A DNA stretch of 64,000 nt from JAHEZL01 sp046074525. Lineage in GTDB: Bacteria > Bacteroidota > Bacteroidia > Flavobacteriales_C > GCA-002722245. How positions within the stretch are numbered: the first letter of the stretch is position 1; the number at the start of each line of letters is the position of its first letter. Where the stretch lies: NCBI GenBank assembly GCA_046074525.1, contig JBJTOK010000079.1, forward strand, positions 1 through 64,000. Direction: 5' to 3'. Shown here piece by piece: positions 35,208-44,392 of the stretch. Under the pieces are notes generated by a model. That model was not told the DNA's origin. It worked only from the letters and a program-made list of their open reading frames with translations, and searched no databases. The position numbers and the translations under genes are program-made.

Positions 35208-38200
35208 AGATCACCGGCTGTGAATACGGTGTGTATGCAGCAGCAAATACAGGCGGTGTTCTGCAGTTGTATAAATGGAATATTTCGGCCACCGATGCTG
35301 CTATTTTTTCCGATAAAACTTCAGGCACTAAAATACTTTTGCAGGAATCCGCCATCGCTTCAGGAAAAGTGCAATTGCAAGGTGGAACCTTGCTTGCTAC
35401 TGATAACGATTTCAATAACACGGCGCCGCAAATCCAGTTTGAATACAACTCCCGAGGTAACCTCACCGGCAATCGTTTTAAAAATGCAGTAAACATTTCC
35501 GAAAAATCTGTTTTCCTCAACCAGATTGATCACACTCCGGTAAGCTCTATTAAACTTCCTGCGTATTATGAATTTATACCGCAATCGAAAAAACCTTCAC
35601 GTAATGTAATGTACAATGTGTTGAATTATGGTGTTACTGCGGGAACCCGCGATGCTATTCCTGCAGGAGATGCAACAACAGGAATTCAAAATGCACTCAA
35701 TCAGGCGAAGAATGATGGTGGTGGAATTGTTTATCTTCCGCCGGGGCATTACAGAATCAATGGTTCTCTCACGATTCCCACAGGTGTGGAATTAAAAGGT
35801 TCGGTGGATATAGGGGAGTTCCCTTTGGGGCCTGGATCCATCCTTGAAATTTATGGAAACAAAGGAAATGAAAATGGAGCTTCTCCTGTGATTTTACAGC
35901 AGGGTAGCGGTTTACGTGGTGTGGTGTTCAATTATCCCGACCAGGTTTTTTGTACTGTACTTCCCAATGCGGTGTTGAAATTTCCTTATTCGGTTCAGGT
36001 GCAAGGCAGTGATGCCTATATCGTAAATGTTGGATTCCGTGCAGCTTACAAAGCAGTAGATTTATTTTCCTACAAAAGTGATCGCTTCTATCTCGATTTC
36101 CTTACGGGACATGTATTCAATGAAGGTGCTAAAGTGGGCGCCGCCTCTGCTGATGGTATAATCGCAAATATGCAGTTCAATACCATCGCTTACAACTGCG
36201 GTGATGAATCGAAATTTGGCGGATGGCCTAATTCGCTTCGCTCGCCATGTTCGGGTGATGCTACTAAAAATCCTTACGACTACAACGCTAAATATCTCGA
36301 CTTCCTTATCGTGGGCAATGCGCCGGATATCATGCTGTACAACGATTTTAATTATGATGCGAATCATGGCTTGATTTTGCAGGATGGTGCTTCGGGAACT
36401 GCCATCGGTTTAGGTTTGGATGGCGATCGTACCGGAATTTTAGTGGATGGAAATGCCAATTTCTCTTTCATCAATACACAGGATGTATCTCTTAATTATG
36501 ATGCCTTGGGAGGTGAACAATCCAGCTATCTGAAAACGACTTCCAACTTCAATGCTGGTTCCATTAATCTCTTCAGTTGCGATTATTGGGGACAAGCTAC
36601 CAGCAGTGGTATTGTGATGGATGGCGCAGGAACAGTGAATCTGCAATCATCAAATTTTGAGAGTCCCGGCAGCCAGTCTTTTGCCCAAGTCAATAACGGA
36701 ACGTTGAATATCAACAACTCGGTAGTGAACCCAAAAGATCCTCTGGTGAACGGTACGCATCTGTCGGGTGTTAATATCGTGGGTTCCGATGTAACTCCTT
36801 ATACCATCAATACGAACTTGCTTGGCAATTACGATAACAATATAGGCACCGCAAAACCTTCGCCAACCAGTTCTCTCAGCAGGACAGGTTGGATTGCTAC
36901 ATCGTCAAGGAATGTTAATTCGGGACGTGTTGCTCAAAATGGAATTGATGGAGATGCTAATACCAGCTGGAGCAGTGGCTGGCAAAACGATGGCGCAGCC
37001 ATCTGGTACCAGGTAGATATGCTTGTGCCGCAGACTTTCAATGAAGTGATTCTGGATTACAGCGGAAGTCCGAACGACGGTCCTGCATCTTATACTTTCT
37101 CAGTATCCAATGATGGCGTTAACTGGACGCAGGTAGCCTCCGGCACAGGAAATAATATGATGACCATTATTTCCTTTCCTGAAACTACAGCACGTTATAT
37201 CCGCATGGATAAGCCTGCCAATGCAAGTAAAGCCAATTTCCTGGCGATTCATGAATTGTATGTATTCAATGTAAAAGCTGCCGCAGGCAATCTGGTGGCG
37301 GTGCCGATGAAAAATCCCTTGTACCACCAGTTCACATCGCCATTGTATGGTTCTGCGGGAACAGGAAATATGTACACTGCCGATCCTTCTGCACACGTAT
37401 GGGCCGATGGTCGTTTGTATGTTTATGCATCACACGATATGGAGCCAGCACAAGGGTGCGATAGAATGGATCGCTATCATGTTTTCTCTACCGATGATAT
37501 GACCAACTGGGTAGATCATGGTGAAATTCTCAGCGCGAGTCAGGTTTCCTGGGGGCGCGCTGAAGGTGGTTTCATGTGGGCACCTGATTGCGCATACAAT
37601 CCGGCCAATCAGACTTACTATTTTTATTATCCTCATCCAAGCGGTACCGATTGGGGTGCTACCTGGAAAATAGGCGTGGCTACTTCTAAGGAACCTGCAG
37701 CTAATTTTACCGATCAGGGCTATATCACAGGAATGTCATCTCTCATTGATCCTTGCGTTTTTGTCGACGATGACGGTCAGCCTTATATTTATCAGGGTGG
37801 CGGTGGAACCTGTATGGGGGGTAAACTCGATAAAAATGACTGGACCAAATTGGATGGCGCCATGCAGCCTATGACGGGTTTGGTCGATTTTCACGAAGCT
37901 ACATGGGTACACAAATACAATGGAAAATATTATTTGTCGCACGCCGATAACCACGGCGTTGATGGCAATCAGCTGAAATATGCTGTGAGCAACAGTCCGC
38001 TCGGACCATGGACCGACATGGGTGTGCTGATGTACGCCACGGGTTGCGATACGCATCATGGTTCAATTGTGGAATACAAAGGTCAGTGGTGGTCTTTCTA
38101 TCACACCAGCAATTTCTCAGGCGAATACAACCTGCGTTCGGTATGTGCAGATAAGCTTTACTACAATAATGATGGTAGCATTCAACCAGTAAACAACTGG

Positions 38201-39412
38201 GGTACTGCTTTCAAGAGCAATGTGGTGGCGGTTACCAACAACACTACAGATGTTGCTCTCACTGTGGAAGCCGAGGATTTCAATAATGGTGGTTCACATT
38301 ATGGTTACTGGGATAAAACCGATGCCAATTCAGGAGGCAATAATTCCCGTTCAGGAGAAGGAGTGGATATTGAAACCCGTGGTAATGTGGTGGATATAGG
38401 ATGGATTGAGAATGGCGAATGGTTGAGGTATACGGTGAATGTTACCAAGGCAGGCTTGTACGATATCGATTTCACTGTGGCTGCAGGCAATACGGGAGGA
38501 AAATTCCATTTGAGCGTGAATGGCACTAATTTATCGGGCGACCTAACTGTTCCTAATACAGGAGATTGGGGGAATTGGACTACTGTTACGGCTCTCAATA
38601 TTCCTTTGCAGGCGGGCGAGCAGTACATTGATTTGCGTTTCAATGGCGGATTCAATCTGGATAAGTTTCAGTTCCGCAAATCAGCACCATACCAGGGCAC
38701 GGCGTATAATGGTCCGCACAACGTTCCCGGAACTTTTGAAGCCGAAGATTATGACAATGGTGGAACAGGAGTGGCTTATTATGACAGCGATGTCGCCAAC
38801 AACAGCGGTGCTTACAGAACAACAGAAGGCGTAGATCTGGAAACCTCCAACGGTAGTACGCACATCAGCTGGTCGAATAGTGGTGAGTGGACCAAGTACA
38901 CTATTGTTGTGGCTACTGATGGCACTTATGAAGTGCAGATTCCTGTGTCTACGGGCAATGGCGCAGCAGGGACCTTGTCGCTCACTTTCGATGATGTGTA
39001 TACTGTACCTGTCGCCAGCATCAATACCGGCAACTGGAACACCTATCAATCACTTACGATCAAAGACATTCAGCTTACGGCCGGAACGCACGTAATGAAG
39101 CTGAATATTGGCGGAAACATCAATGTAGATCAATTCACTTTTACGAAAAGCATTACCACAGCAATGCCGGAAGCGACTGCGCAGCATCACATCAGCATTT
39201 ATCCTAACCCTTCGGCCGATGGTATTTTTAATATCAAAGCCACGCAGCAGGGGCAGCTGATCATCAGTGATGTGGCAGGCAAAATGGTGCTGAGCGAAAT
39301 AGTGGCTGAGCCGGGAAACATTGATTTGTCGGGCCGTGCGTCGGGTATTTATATTGCTACGTTTATTACCGGAGAGCAGACTTACAGGTTTAAGCTGATG
39401 GTGAATAAATAA
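35159..39412 (+). CDS. Beta-helix/GH43/CBM6 T9SS protein, N-terminally truncated
   Basis: The body of a secreted glycosidase lacking its start and signal peptide. The frame is open back to 35102, and TTG at 35159 is only the first possible codon, so this is probably a gene remnant. Domains: the end of one beta-helix and a second pectate-lyase-3-like beta-helix (to about residue 560, with DGGGIVYLPPGHYRINGS), F5/8C (577-705), and GH43 (737-1010) with Asp742 (ADPSAHVW), Asp864 (LIDPCVF) and Glu913 (HEATW). Two CBM6 modules (about 1035-1165 and 1190-1330) and a T9SS sorting domain (1342-1417, IYPNPSADGIFNI) follow. The tandem beta-helices recall the GH55 exo-beta-1,3-glucanase layout, which would fit the locus, but that is inference. 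Confidence 0.8.
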   Translation: MYFDGSNGVGIMFTDMKITGCEYGVYAAANTGGVLQLYKWNISATDAAIFSDKTSGTKILLQESAIASGKVQLQGGTLLATDNDFNNTAPQIQFEYNSRGNLTGNRFKNAVNISEKSVFLNQIDHTPVSSIKLPAYYEFIPQSKKPSRNVMYNVLNYGVTAGTRDAIPAGDATTGIQNALNQAKNDGGGIVYLPPGHYRINGSLTIPTGVELKGSVDIGEFPLGPGSILEIYGNKGNENGASPVILQQGSGLRGVVFNYPDQVFCTVLPNAVLKFPYSVQVQGSDAYIVNVGFRAAYKAVDLFSYKSDRFYLDFLTGHVFNEGAKVGAASADGIIANMQFNTIAYNCGDESKFGGWPNSLRSPCSGDATKNPYDYNAKYLDFLIVGNAPDIMLYNDFNYDANHGLILQDGASGTAIGLGLDGDRTGILVDGNANFSFINTQDVSLNYDALGGEQSSYLKTTSNFNAGSINLFSCDYWGQATSSGIVMDGAGTVNLQSSNFESPGSQSFAQVNNGTLNINNSVVNPKDPLVNGTHLSGVNIVGSDVTPYTINTNLLGNYDNNIGTAKPSPTSSLSRTGWIATSSRNVNSGRVAQNGIDGDANTSWSSGWQNDGAAIWYQVDMLVPQTFNEVILDYSGSPNDGPASYTFSVSNDGVNWTQVASGTGNNMMTIISFPETTARYIRMDKPANASKANFLAIHELYVFNVKAAAGNLVAVPMKNPLYHQFTSPLYGSAGTGNMYTADPSAHVWADGRLYVYASHDMEPAQGCDRMDRYHVFSTDDMTNWVDHGEILSASQVSWGRAEGGFMWAPDCAYNPANQTYYFYYPHPSGTDWGATWKIGVATSKEPAANFTDQGYITGMSSLIDPCVFVDDDGQPYIYQGGGGTCMGGKLDKNDWTKLDGAMQPMTGLVDFHEATWVHKYNGKYYLSHADNHGVDGNQLKYAVSNSPLGPWTDMGVLMYATGCDTHHGSIVEYKGQWWSFYHTSNFSGEYNLRSVCADKLYYNNDGSIQPVNNWGTAFKSNVVAVTNNTTDVALTVEAEDFNNGGSHYGYWDKTDANSGGNNSRSGEGVDIETRGNVVDIGWIENGEWLRYTVNVTKAGLYDIDFTVAAGNTGGKFHLSVNGTNLSGDLTVPNTGDWGNWTTVTALNIPLQAGEQYIDLRFNGGFNLDKFQFRKSAPYQGTAYNGPHNVPGTFEAEDYDNGGTGVAYYDSDVANNSGAYRTTEGVDLETSNGSTHISWSNSGEWTKYTIVVATDGTYEVQIPVSTGNGAAGTLSLTFDDVYTVPVASINTGNWNTYQSLTIKDIQLTAGTHVMKLNIGGNINVDQFTFTKSITTAMPEATAQHHISIYPNPSADGIFNIKATQQGQLIISDVAGKMVLSEIVAEPGNIDLSGRASGIYIATFITGEQTYRFKLMVNK

Positions 39413-39423
39413 TCTATTGTTAT

Positions 39424-39468
39424 TGAGAGTGTGAGGGCTTGTTCCTCACACATTCTCAGGTTTTTTTC
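39424..39468 (+). terminator. Intrinsic terminator after the GH43 gene
   Basis: TGAGAGTGTGAGG (39424-39436) pairs imperfectly with CCTCACACATTCTCA (39444-39458) around a 7-nt loop and runs into GGTTTTTTT. Confidence 0.8.
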
Positions 39469-39543
39469 CTAATTTGGTAATCAGTCTGTTTGGTGTTTTG
39501 TTGAACCTTTTTTATTGAGGATCGTTACACTCAGCAGCTACGA

Positions 39544-39563
39544 AATGGCGTAAAAGCGCCATT
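39544..39563. promoter_or_regulatory. Inverted repeat just before the regulator gene
   Basis: A perfect 7-bp inverted repeat AATGGCG/CGCCATT with a 6-nt spacer, 23 bp upstream of the GTG start at 39587. It could be an operator or a translation-control hairpin; nothing else supports either. Confidence 0.3.
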
Positions 39564-39586
39564 GGATTAAATTCAAAATCTGATTT

Positions 39587-41194
39587 GTGAAATATAAGTT
39601 TTTATTGATTTGTTGTTTCGCCTTTACTTTCGTGGCCTTTGCCAGTGAAGACGAAGATACCATGTATGTCCAGCTGGACAGTCTTTTGGAACAAAAACCA
39701 CAACTTGTAAAAGATAAGCAACAGCGTATTCAATCGCTGGCCCGTATGTTGTTCGATAGCGAGCGCCGAAAAGACGTGCAGAGCCAATTTCAATTTTGCG
39801 CCAAGCTTTTTGAAGAATACAAATCCTTCCAGTACGATTCGGCTTTTAAGTACACCGACCGTATGCTTAAGCTTGCCTACGTCCTCAATGATCCCGCGAA
39901 AATCAACAACGCAAAAGTCAATTTTAGTTTTATTTTCCTTTCATCTGGGATGTTTAAGGAAGCCCTGGATACTTTGTCTACAGTTGATGCGATGGCGCTG
40001 CCTGTAGCGGAAAGAATCAATTTCTATAAAGTTTTTGCCCGCACTTATTTTGATCTTTCGGATTTCTCGCAAAGTCAGCAATACAGTCAGTCTTATAATA
40101 ATAAAGGCGATGAGTATGTCACCCGTGCTCTCGATCTTTCGGAGAAAGCGTCGGCAGAGTACCTTTTCCTTAAGGCTTGGAAATACATGCGTATCCGCAA
40201 CATTGAAATGGCCATTAAAACCTACCAGAAGCTTCTCTTGTATTATAATCTCACCCAACACGAATATGCTATTGTAACTTCCAGTTTGAGCTTCATGTAC
40301 ATGCTCGATAACAACCAGGAGAAGCACAAGGAATTCCTGATTAAAGCTGCCATTGCGGATATCCGGGGATGTGTGTTTGAAACAGTGGCATTGCGCAATC
40401 TTGCGGAAATTGTATACAAGGAAGGGAATTATGAGCGTGCTTACCGCTACATCAAAATTGCCAATGATGATGCTTATGCCTATGGCGCAAAATTCCGCCA
40501 GGTGCAGGTGGCTTATCTCCTGCCGATGATAGAAGCTGCCCAAATGAATGAAGTGGAAAGCAAAAGAAGAAATCTCATCGTTTTCGCGCTCTTTGCGAGT
40601 TTAGTGAGCGTATTGATCTTTATTTTGTACTTCATAGTTTACCGCAACAACATTAAACTTAAACTGGCTAAACAAAGTTTGGTGGAGTCACATGTGCATT
40701 TACAGGTACTCAATAATACCCTTCAGGATGCCAATAAAATCAAGGAGGAATATATCGGTCACTTCTTCACAGCGATTTCAGACTACATAGATAAATTGGA
40801 TAAACTCAAGAATTCCATCGACAGGAAAATTACGCAAAACAGGACTGATCAGATACGTGATGTGGTGAAGCAAATTAATCTTAAGGCGGAAAGGGAGGAA
40901 CTATATGGTAATTTCGATAGGATTTTCCTCAAAATATTTCCTGATTTCATCCCTAAATTCAATAGCTTCCTCAATGAAGATGCAAAATATGTAATTGAGG
41001 AGAATGCCCCGTTGCCGCCTGAATTGAGAATTTTTGCTCTGATTCGTTTAGGGATCAATGACAATGAGAAAATTGCGCAGTTTTTAGGATATTCCATCAA
41101 TACGATTTATACCTATAAAACGAGATTGAAGAACAAAACCATTGTCCCTAATGAAAAGCTGGAAGTGCGGGTGATGGAAATCAAAGCGAATTGA
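39587..41194 (+). CDS. TPR/transmembrane/HTH regulator (DUF6377 type, SusR-like layout)
   Basis: A 535-residue inner-membrane regulator. It has a signal or first membrane segment (residues about 1-19), a periplasmic helical TPR-like region (about 25-325), one strong membrane span (about 328-351, NLIVFALFASLVSVLIFILYFIVY), a cytoplasmic coiled coil (about 355-400) and a C-terminal LuxR-type helix-turn-helix (about 465-520, NEKIAQFLGYSINTIYTYKTRLK). This matches the DUF6377 family and the layout of SusR-type regulators, which sense sugars in the periplasm and activate glycan genes. Translation seems to start at GTG 39587. It lies at the edge of the glycan region and is the best local candidate to bind the tandem operator-like sites upstream of the glucan and PQQ genes; that link is inferred. 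Confidence 0.85.
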   Translation: MKYKFLLICCFAFTFVAFASEDEDTMYVQLDSLLEQKPQLVKDKQQRIQSLARMLFDSERRKDVQSQFQFCAKLFEEYKSFQYDSAFKYTDRMLKLAYVLNDPAKINNAKVNFSFIFLSSGMFKEALDTLSTVDAMALPVAERINFYKVFARTYFDLSDFSQSQQYSQSYNNKGDEYVTRALDLSEKASAEYLFLKAWKYMRIRNIEMAIKTYQKLLLYYNLTQHEYAIVTSSLSFMYMLDNNQEKHKEFLIKAAIADIRGCVFETVALRNLAEIVYKEGNYERAYRYIKIANDDAYAYGAKFRQVQVAYLLPMIEAAQMNEVESKRRNLIVFALFASLVSVLIFILYFIVYRNNIKLKLAKQSLVESHVHLQVLNNTLQDANKIKEEYIGHFFTAISDYIDKLDKLKNSIDRKITQNRTDQIRDVVKQINLKAEREELYGNFDRIFLKIFPDFIPKFNSFLNEDAKYVIEENAPLPPELRIFALIRLGINDNEKIAQFLGYSINTIYTYKTRLKNKTIVPNEKLEVRVMEIKAN

Positions 41195-41205
41195 ATCTGT
41201 TTGAA

Positions 41206-41279
41206 CTTGATTCACTTGATTTAAGGATTAAAAGACGGATTAGTAAATATCCTTTCGTCCTTAAATCAAGTGAATCAAG
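41206..41279. repeat. Perfect 22-bp inverted repeat between convergent genes
   Basis: Arms 41206-41227 and 41258-41279 (CTTGATTCACTTGATTTAAG and its inverted copy) are identical over 22 bp with a 30-nt loop. It lies between the regulator gene (plus) and rpe (minus). No T tract of terminator type is present on either side. Confidence 0.85.
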
Positions 41280-41292
41280 GTTCAGACAAATA

Positions 41293-41943
41293 CTATACCC
41301 TCTTCAAATCAGCGATCGTTTGCACGGGATTTTTTGCGGCAAAAACAGCATTACCTGCCACCAGCACATCGGCACCACATTCCACCAATTGTTTGTAGTT
41401 GTTGAGTCCAACTCCTCCATCTATTTCAATAAGGGCTTTGCTTCCTGATATTGAGATAAGTTGCTTGAGTTTTTTGATTTTCTGGTAAGTGTGCTCAATG
41501 AATTTCTGTCCGCCAAAACCAGGGTTTACCGACATCAGCAAAACAACATCAATATCAGTGATCACATTTTCCAGAAGCTCTACATTCGTATGTGGATTGA
41601 GTGCCACGCCTGCTTTCATGCCTTCTGCTTTAATAGCCTGAATGCTGCGGTGTAAGTGCGGACAGGCTTCATAATGTACAGTAAGGATATCAGCGCCTGC
41701 TTTTTTGAAGGTGCTGATATATCTGTCGGGATTGATGATCATTAAATGCACATCCAAAGTTTTCTTTGCATGTTTTTTTATGGCTTCCAAAACAGGAAAA
41801 CCGAAAGAGATATTGGGTACAAATTCTCCATCCATCACATCGATATGAAACCAGTCGCCGGCGCTGTTGTTTACCATTTCAACGTCTCTTTGAAGGTTAG
41901 CGAAATCTGCCGCTAGGATGGAAGGAGCTATAAGATGAGCCAT
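41293..41943 (-). CDS. rpe: Ribulose-phosphate 3-epimerase
   Basis: Interconverts ribulose 5-phosphate and xylulose 5-phosphate in the pentose phosphate pathway. The 216-residue TIM barrel shows IAPSILAADFANL, the catalytic HIDVMDG with FVPNISFG, DVHLMI, VMSVNPGFGGQKFIE (here LLMSVNPGFGGQ) and the C-terminal IEIDGGV. Length and motifs are standard. Confidence 0.97.
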   Translation of the reverse strand: MAHLIAPSILAADFANLQRDVEMVNNSAGDWFHIDVMDGEFVPNISFGFPVLEAIKKHAKKTLDVHLMIINPDRYISTFKKAGADILTVHYEACPHLHRSIQAIKAEGMKAGVALNPHTNVELLENVITDIDVVLLMSVNPGFGGQKFIEHTYQKIKKLKQLISISGSKALIEIDGGVGLNNYKQLVECGADVLVAGNAVFAAKNPVQTIADLKRV

Positions 41944-42011
41944 GAGTTTTTTTTCAAAGTTAAAAAGAAGTTCAATGTTCGATAATCGATGTTCAAACTT
42001 TTTGATAAATA

Positions 42012-42042
42012 AAAAAGCCGCGGTTGATCCGCGGCTTTTTTT
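42012..42042 (-). terminator. Intrinsic terminator after rpoD
   Basis: AAAAAGCCGCGG/CCGCGGCTTTTT (42012-42023 and 42029-42040) forms a perfect 12-bp stem with a 5-nt loop. On the minus strand it ends in a T run and lies just after the sigma factor stop codon at 42062. It can also work in the other direction. Confidence 0.9.
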
Positions 42043-42061
42043 AGAAAAGTAGGGGCTTTTG

Positions 42062-42931
42062 TTACCCTAAATATTTAACAAGTATGTTGCTTCTAGAAGT
42101 ATGCTTGAGTCGGCGCAGGGCTTTCTCTTTGATTTGTCGCACTCTCTCCCTGGTCAAATCGAATTTTTCGCCGATTTCTTCCAGTGTTAGCGACTGGTTA
42201 TCAGTTCCCAAGCCGAAGTACAGTACAATCACATCTGCTTCGCGTGGAGTAAGTGTATCCAGGGTTCTCTTGATTTCTTCCTTGAGTGAAGCATCAATAA
42301 GGTCGCTGTCGGGACGCTTGCTGTCTTCGCTGGTCATTAAATCATACATATTACCGGCATCTTCACCCTCCTGCAAAGGGGCGTCCATTGAGACGTGGCG
42401 GGAATTGCTTTTCAGTGATTCTCTCACTTCGTCCACCGGGAGATCCAGTGCAATCGCTATTTCATCAGCTGATGGCTCTCTTTCAAATTCCTGCTCCAAC
42501 TGGGAGAAGGTTTTGTTGATCTTATTGATAGCGCCAATTTTATTCAGCGGTAATCGCACGATACGAGCCTGTTCGGCTAAAGCCTGCAGTATAGACTGAC
42601 GGATCCACCATACGGCGTAAGAAATGAATTTAAAGCCTCTCGTTTCGTCGAAACGCTGAGCTGCTTTAATCAATCCTAAATTGCCTTCGTTGATCAAATC
42701 CGGAAGAGTTAATCCCTGGTTTTGGTATTGTTTGGAAACCGATACCACAAATCGGAGATTGGCACGTGTTAATTTTTCCAAAGCTGCGGCGTCGCCGGCT
42801 TTAATTTTTTTAGCGAGTTCAACTTCCTGCTCGGCGGTGATAAGTCCCTCCTTGCTGATTTCATGGAGATACTTGTCGAGAGAAATGGTTTCTCTGTTGG
42901 TAACCTGTTTGCTTATCTTAAGTTGTCTCAT
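42062..42931 (-). CDS. rpoD: Primary-type RNA polymerase sigma factor RpoD/SigA
   Basis: A 289-residue sigma-70 factor of the short Bacteroidota housekeeping type, without region 1.1. Region 1.2 begins ISLDKYLHEISKEGLIT. Region 2 carries NLRFVVSVSKQYQNQGL and the -10 recognition helix with YAVWWIRQSI. Region 3 (FEREPSADEIA) and region 4 (LTLEEIGEKFDLTRERVRQIKEKALRRLK) follow. Such factors read the TTTG/TAnnTTTG promoters noted elsewhere in the window. It is transcribed alone, with its terminator directly behind. Confidence 0.95.
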   Translation of the reverse strand: MRQLKISKQVTNRETISLDKYLHEISKEGLITAEQEVELAKKIKAGDAAALEKLTRANLRFVVSVSKQYQNQGLTLPDLINEGNLGLIKAAQRFDETRGFKFISYAVWWIRQSILQALAEQARIVRLPLNKIGAINKINKTFSQLEQEFEREPSADEIAIALDLPVDEVRESLKSNSRHVSMDAPLQEGEDAGNMYDLMTSEDSKRPDSDLIDASLKEEIKRTLDTLTPREADVIVLYFGLGTDNQSLTLEEIGEKFDLTRERVRQIKEKALRRLKHTSRSNILVKYLG

Positions 42932-43057
42932 GTATATTTGGTGTTAAAATATTTGTAATTCGTGGAGCAAAACTGTCTGTTTATCGAAACGCAAAGAAAG
43001 GTATTAGAGTTTCGGTAAAATGAAATTTATTTCCTTAGTTTTAAACAAAAGTCTTTC

Positions 43058-44392
43058 ATGAAGCATATCGTTTTATTAGGAGCCGGTCGGAGTAGCTCGG
43101 TTTTACTGGAATATCTCAAGGAGCATGCCATCGGCATGTTGTTGAAAATTAGTGTTGCAGATATCTCATTAAACCATGCAAAGGACATAGTAAAAAATCA
43201 TTCCTCATTCAGTTTCCATGATTTGCAAAAAACACCTGCTGTAAAGGAAGAACTCATCAGCCAGGCAGATATTGTGCTTTCCATGCTACCTGCAAGTCTG
43301 CATATTGAAGTAGCCAAGCTGTGTTTACAGTATAAAAAACACCTTGTAACGGCTTCTTATGTTTCGCCTGAAATGAAGGCGATGGAAGAAGAAGTAAAAA
43401 ATGCCGGATTGATCTTTATGAATGAAGCCGGATTGGATCCAGGATTAGACCACATGTCGGCAATGAAAATTATCGATCATCTTCGTGATGAAGGAGCGCT
43501 GTTGCACGGATTTGAATCTTTTTGCGGCGGACTCATCGCACCCGAAAGCGATGATAATCCGTGGCGATATAAATTTACATGGAATCCACGAAATGTAGTG
43601 GTGGCCGGACAAGGCGGTGCTGCCATGTTTTTACAGGAAGGAACTTACAAATACATTCCTTACCACAAATTATTCCGACGCACCGAAGTCATCAATATTG
43701 AAGGTTATGGGAAATTTGAAGGTTATGCGAATCGTGATTCATTGAAGTATATAGATATCTACGGCTTACAAGGTATAAAAACTATTTTCCGCGGAACGCT
43801 GCGCCGACTGGGCTTTTGCCGTGCCTGGGATCTTTTTGTTCAATTGGGCATGACCGACGATAGTTATCGTATTCCTGATTCCGATAAGATGACGCACCGG
43901 CAGTTCATCAATTTATTTCTCGCCTATAACAAACACGATTCCGTGGAGCTTAAGCTGAAGCATTACCTGAAGCTGGAGCAGGATGATGTGGATATTTGGG
44001 AAAAGCTGGAGTATACGGGCATTTTCAGCAATGAGAAAATCGGATTGAAAAATGCAACGCCTGCACAAATTCTTCAGCATATTTTAGAAAAGAAGTGGAA
44101 GTTGAATCACAACGATAAGGACATGATCATCATGTTTCATCGTTTCAACTATAAACTCAACAACGAAATGAAGGAACTTCATTCTTACCTCGTTGTGGAA
44201 GGAGAAGATGAAAACAACACAGCCATGGCCAAAACAGTTGGCTTGCCAGTGGGTATCATCGCAAAAATGATTTTGAATGATGAAATCAAAAGCCGCGGAG
44301 TGCTCGTTGCTGTGCAAAAAGAAGTGTACGATCCTGTGCTGGAGGAACTGAAAAAATACAACATTAATTTTATTGAGAAGCAGGCTATCTGA
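43058..44392 (+). CDS. Saccharopine dehydrogenase family oxidoreductase
   Basis: A cytoplasmic NAD(P)-dependent enzyme of 444 residues. The N-terminal Rossmann fold shows VLLGAGRSSSVLLEYL, followed by DIVLSMLPASLHIEVAKLC and NEAGLDPGLDHMSAMKIID. The C-terminal saccharopine reductase-like domain has GFESFCGGLIAPESDDNPW and KFTWNPRNVV. The length matches stand-alone saccharopine reductases, which act on lysine-glutamate adducts or related imines; the precise substrate is not certain. The 3' end overlaps the convergent gene by 8 bp. Confidence 0.9.
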   Translation: MKHIVLLGAGRSSSVLLEYLKEHAIGMLLKISVADISLNHAKDIVKNHSSFSFHDLQKTPAVKEELISQADIVLSMLPASLHIEVAKLCLQYKKHLVTASYVSPEMKAMEEEVKNAGLIFMNEAGLDPGLDHMSAMKIIDHLRDEGALLHGFESFCGGLIAPESDDNPWRYKFTWNPRNVVVAGQGGAAMFLQEGTYKYIPYHKLFRRTEVINIEGYGKFEGYANRDSLKYIDIYGLQGIKTIFRGTLRRLGFCRAWDLFVQLGMTDDSYRIPDSDKMTHRQFINLFLAYNKHDSVELKLKHYLKLEQDDVDIWEKLEYTGIFSNEKIGLKNATPAQILQHILEKKWKLNHNDKDMIIMFHRFNYKLNNEMKELHSYLVVEGEDENNTAMAKTVGLPVGIIAKMILNDEIKSRGVLVAVQKEVYDPVLEELKKYNINFIEKQAI

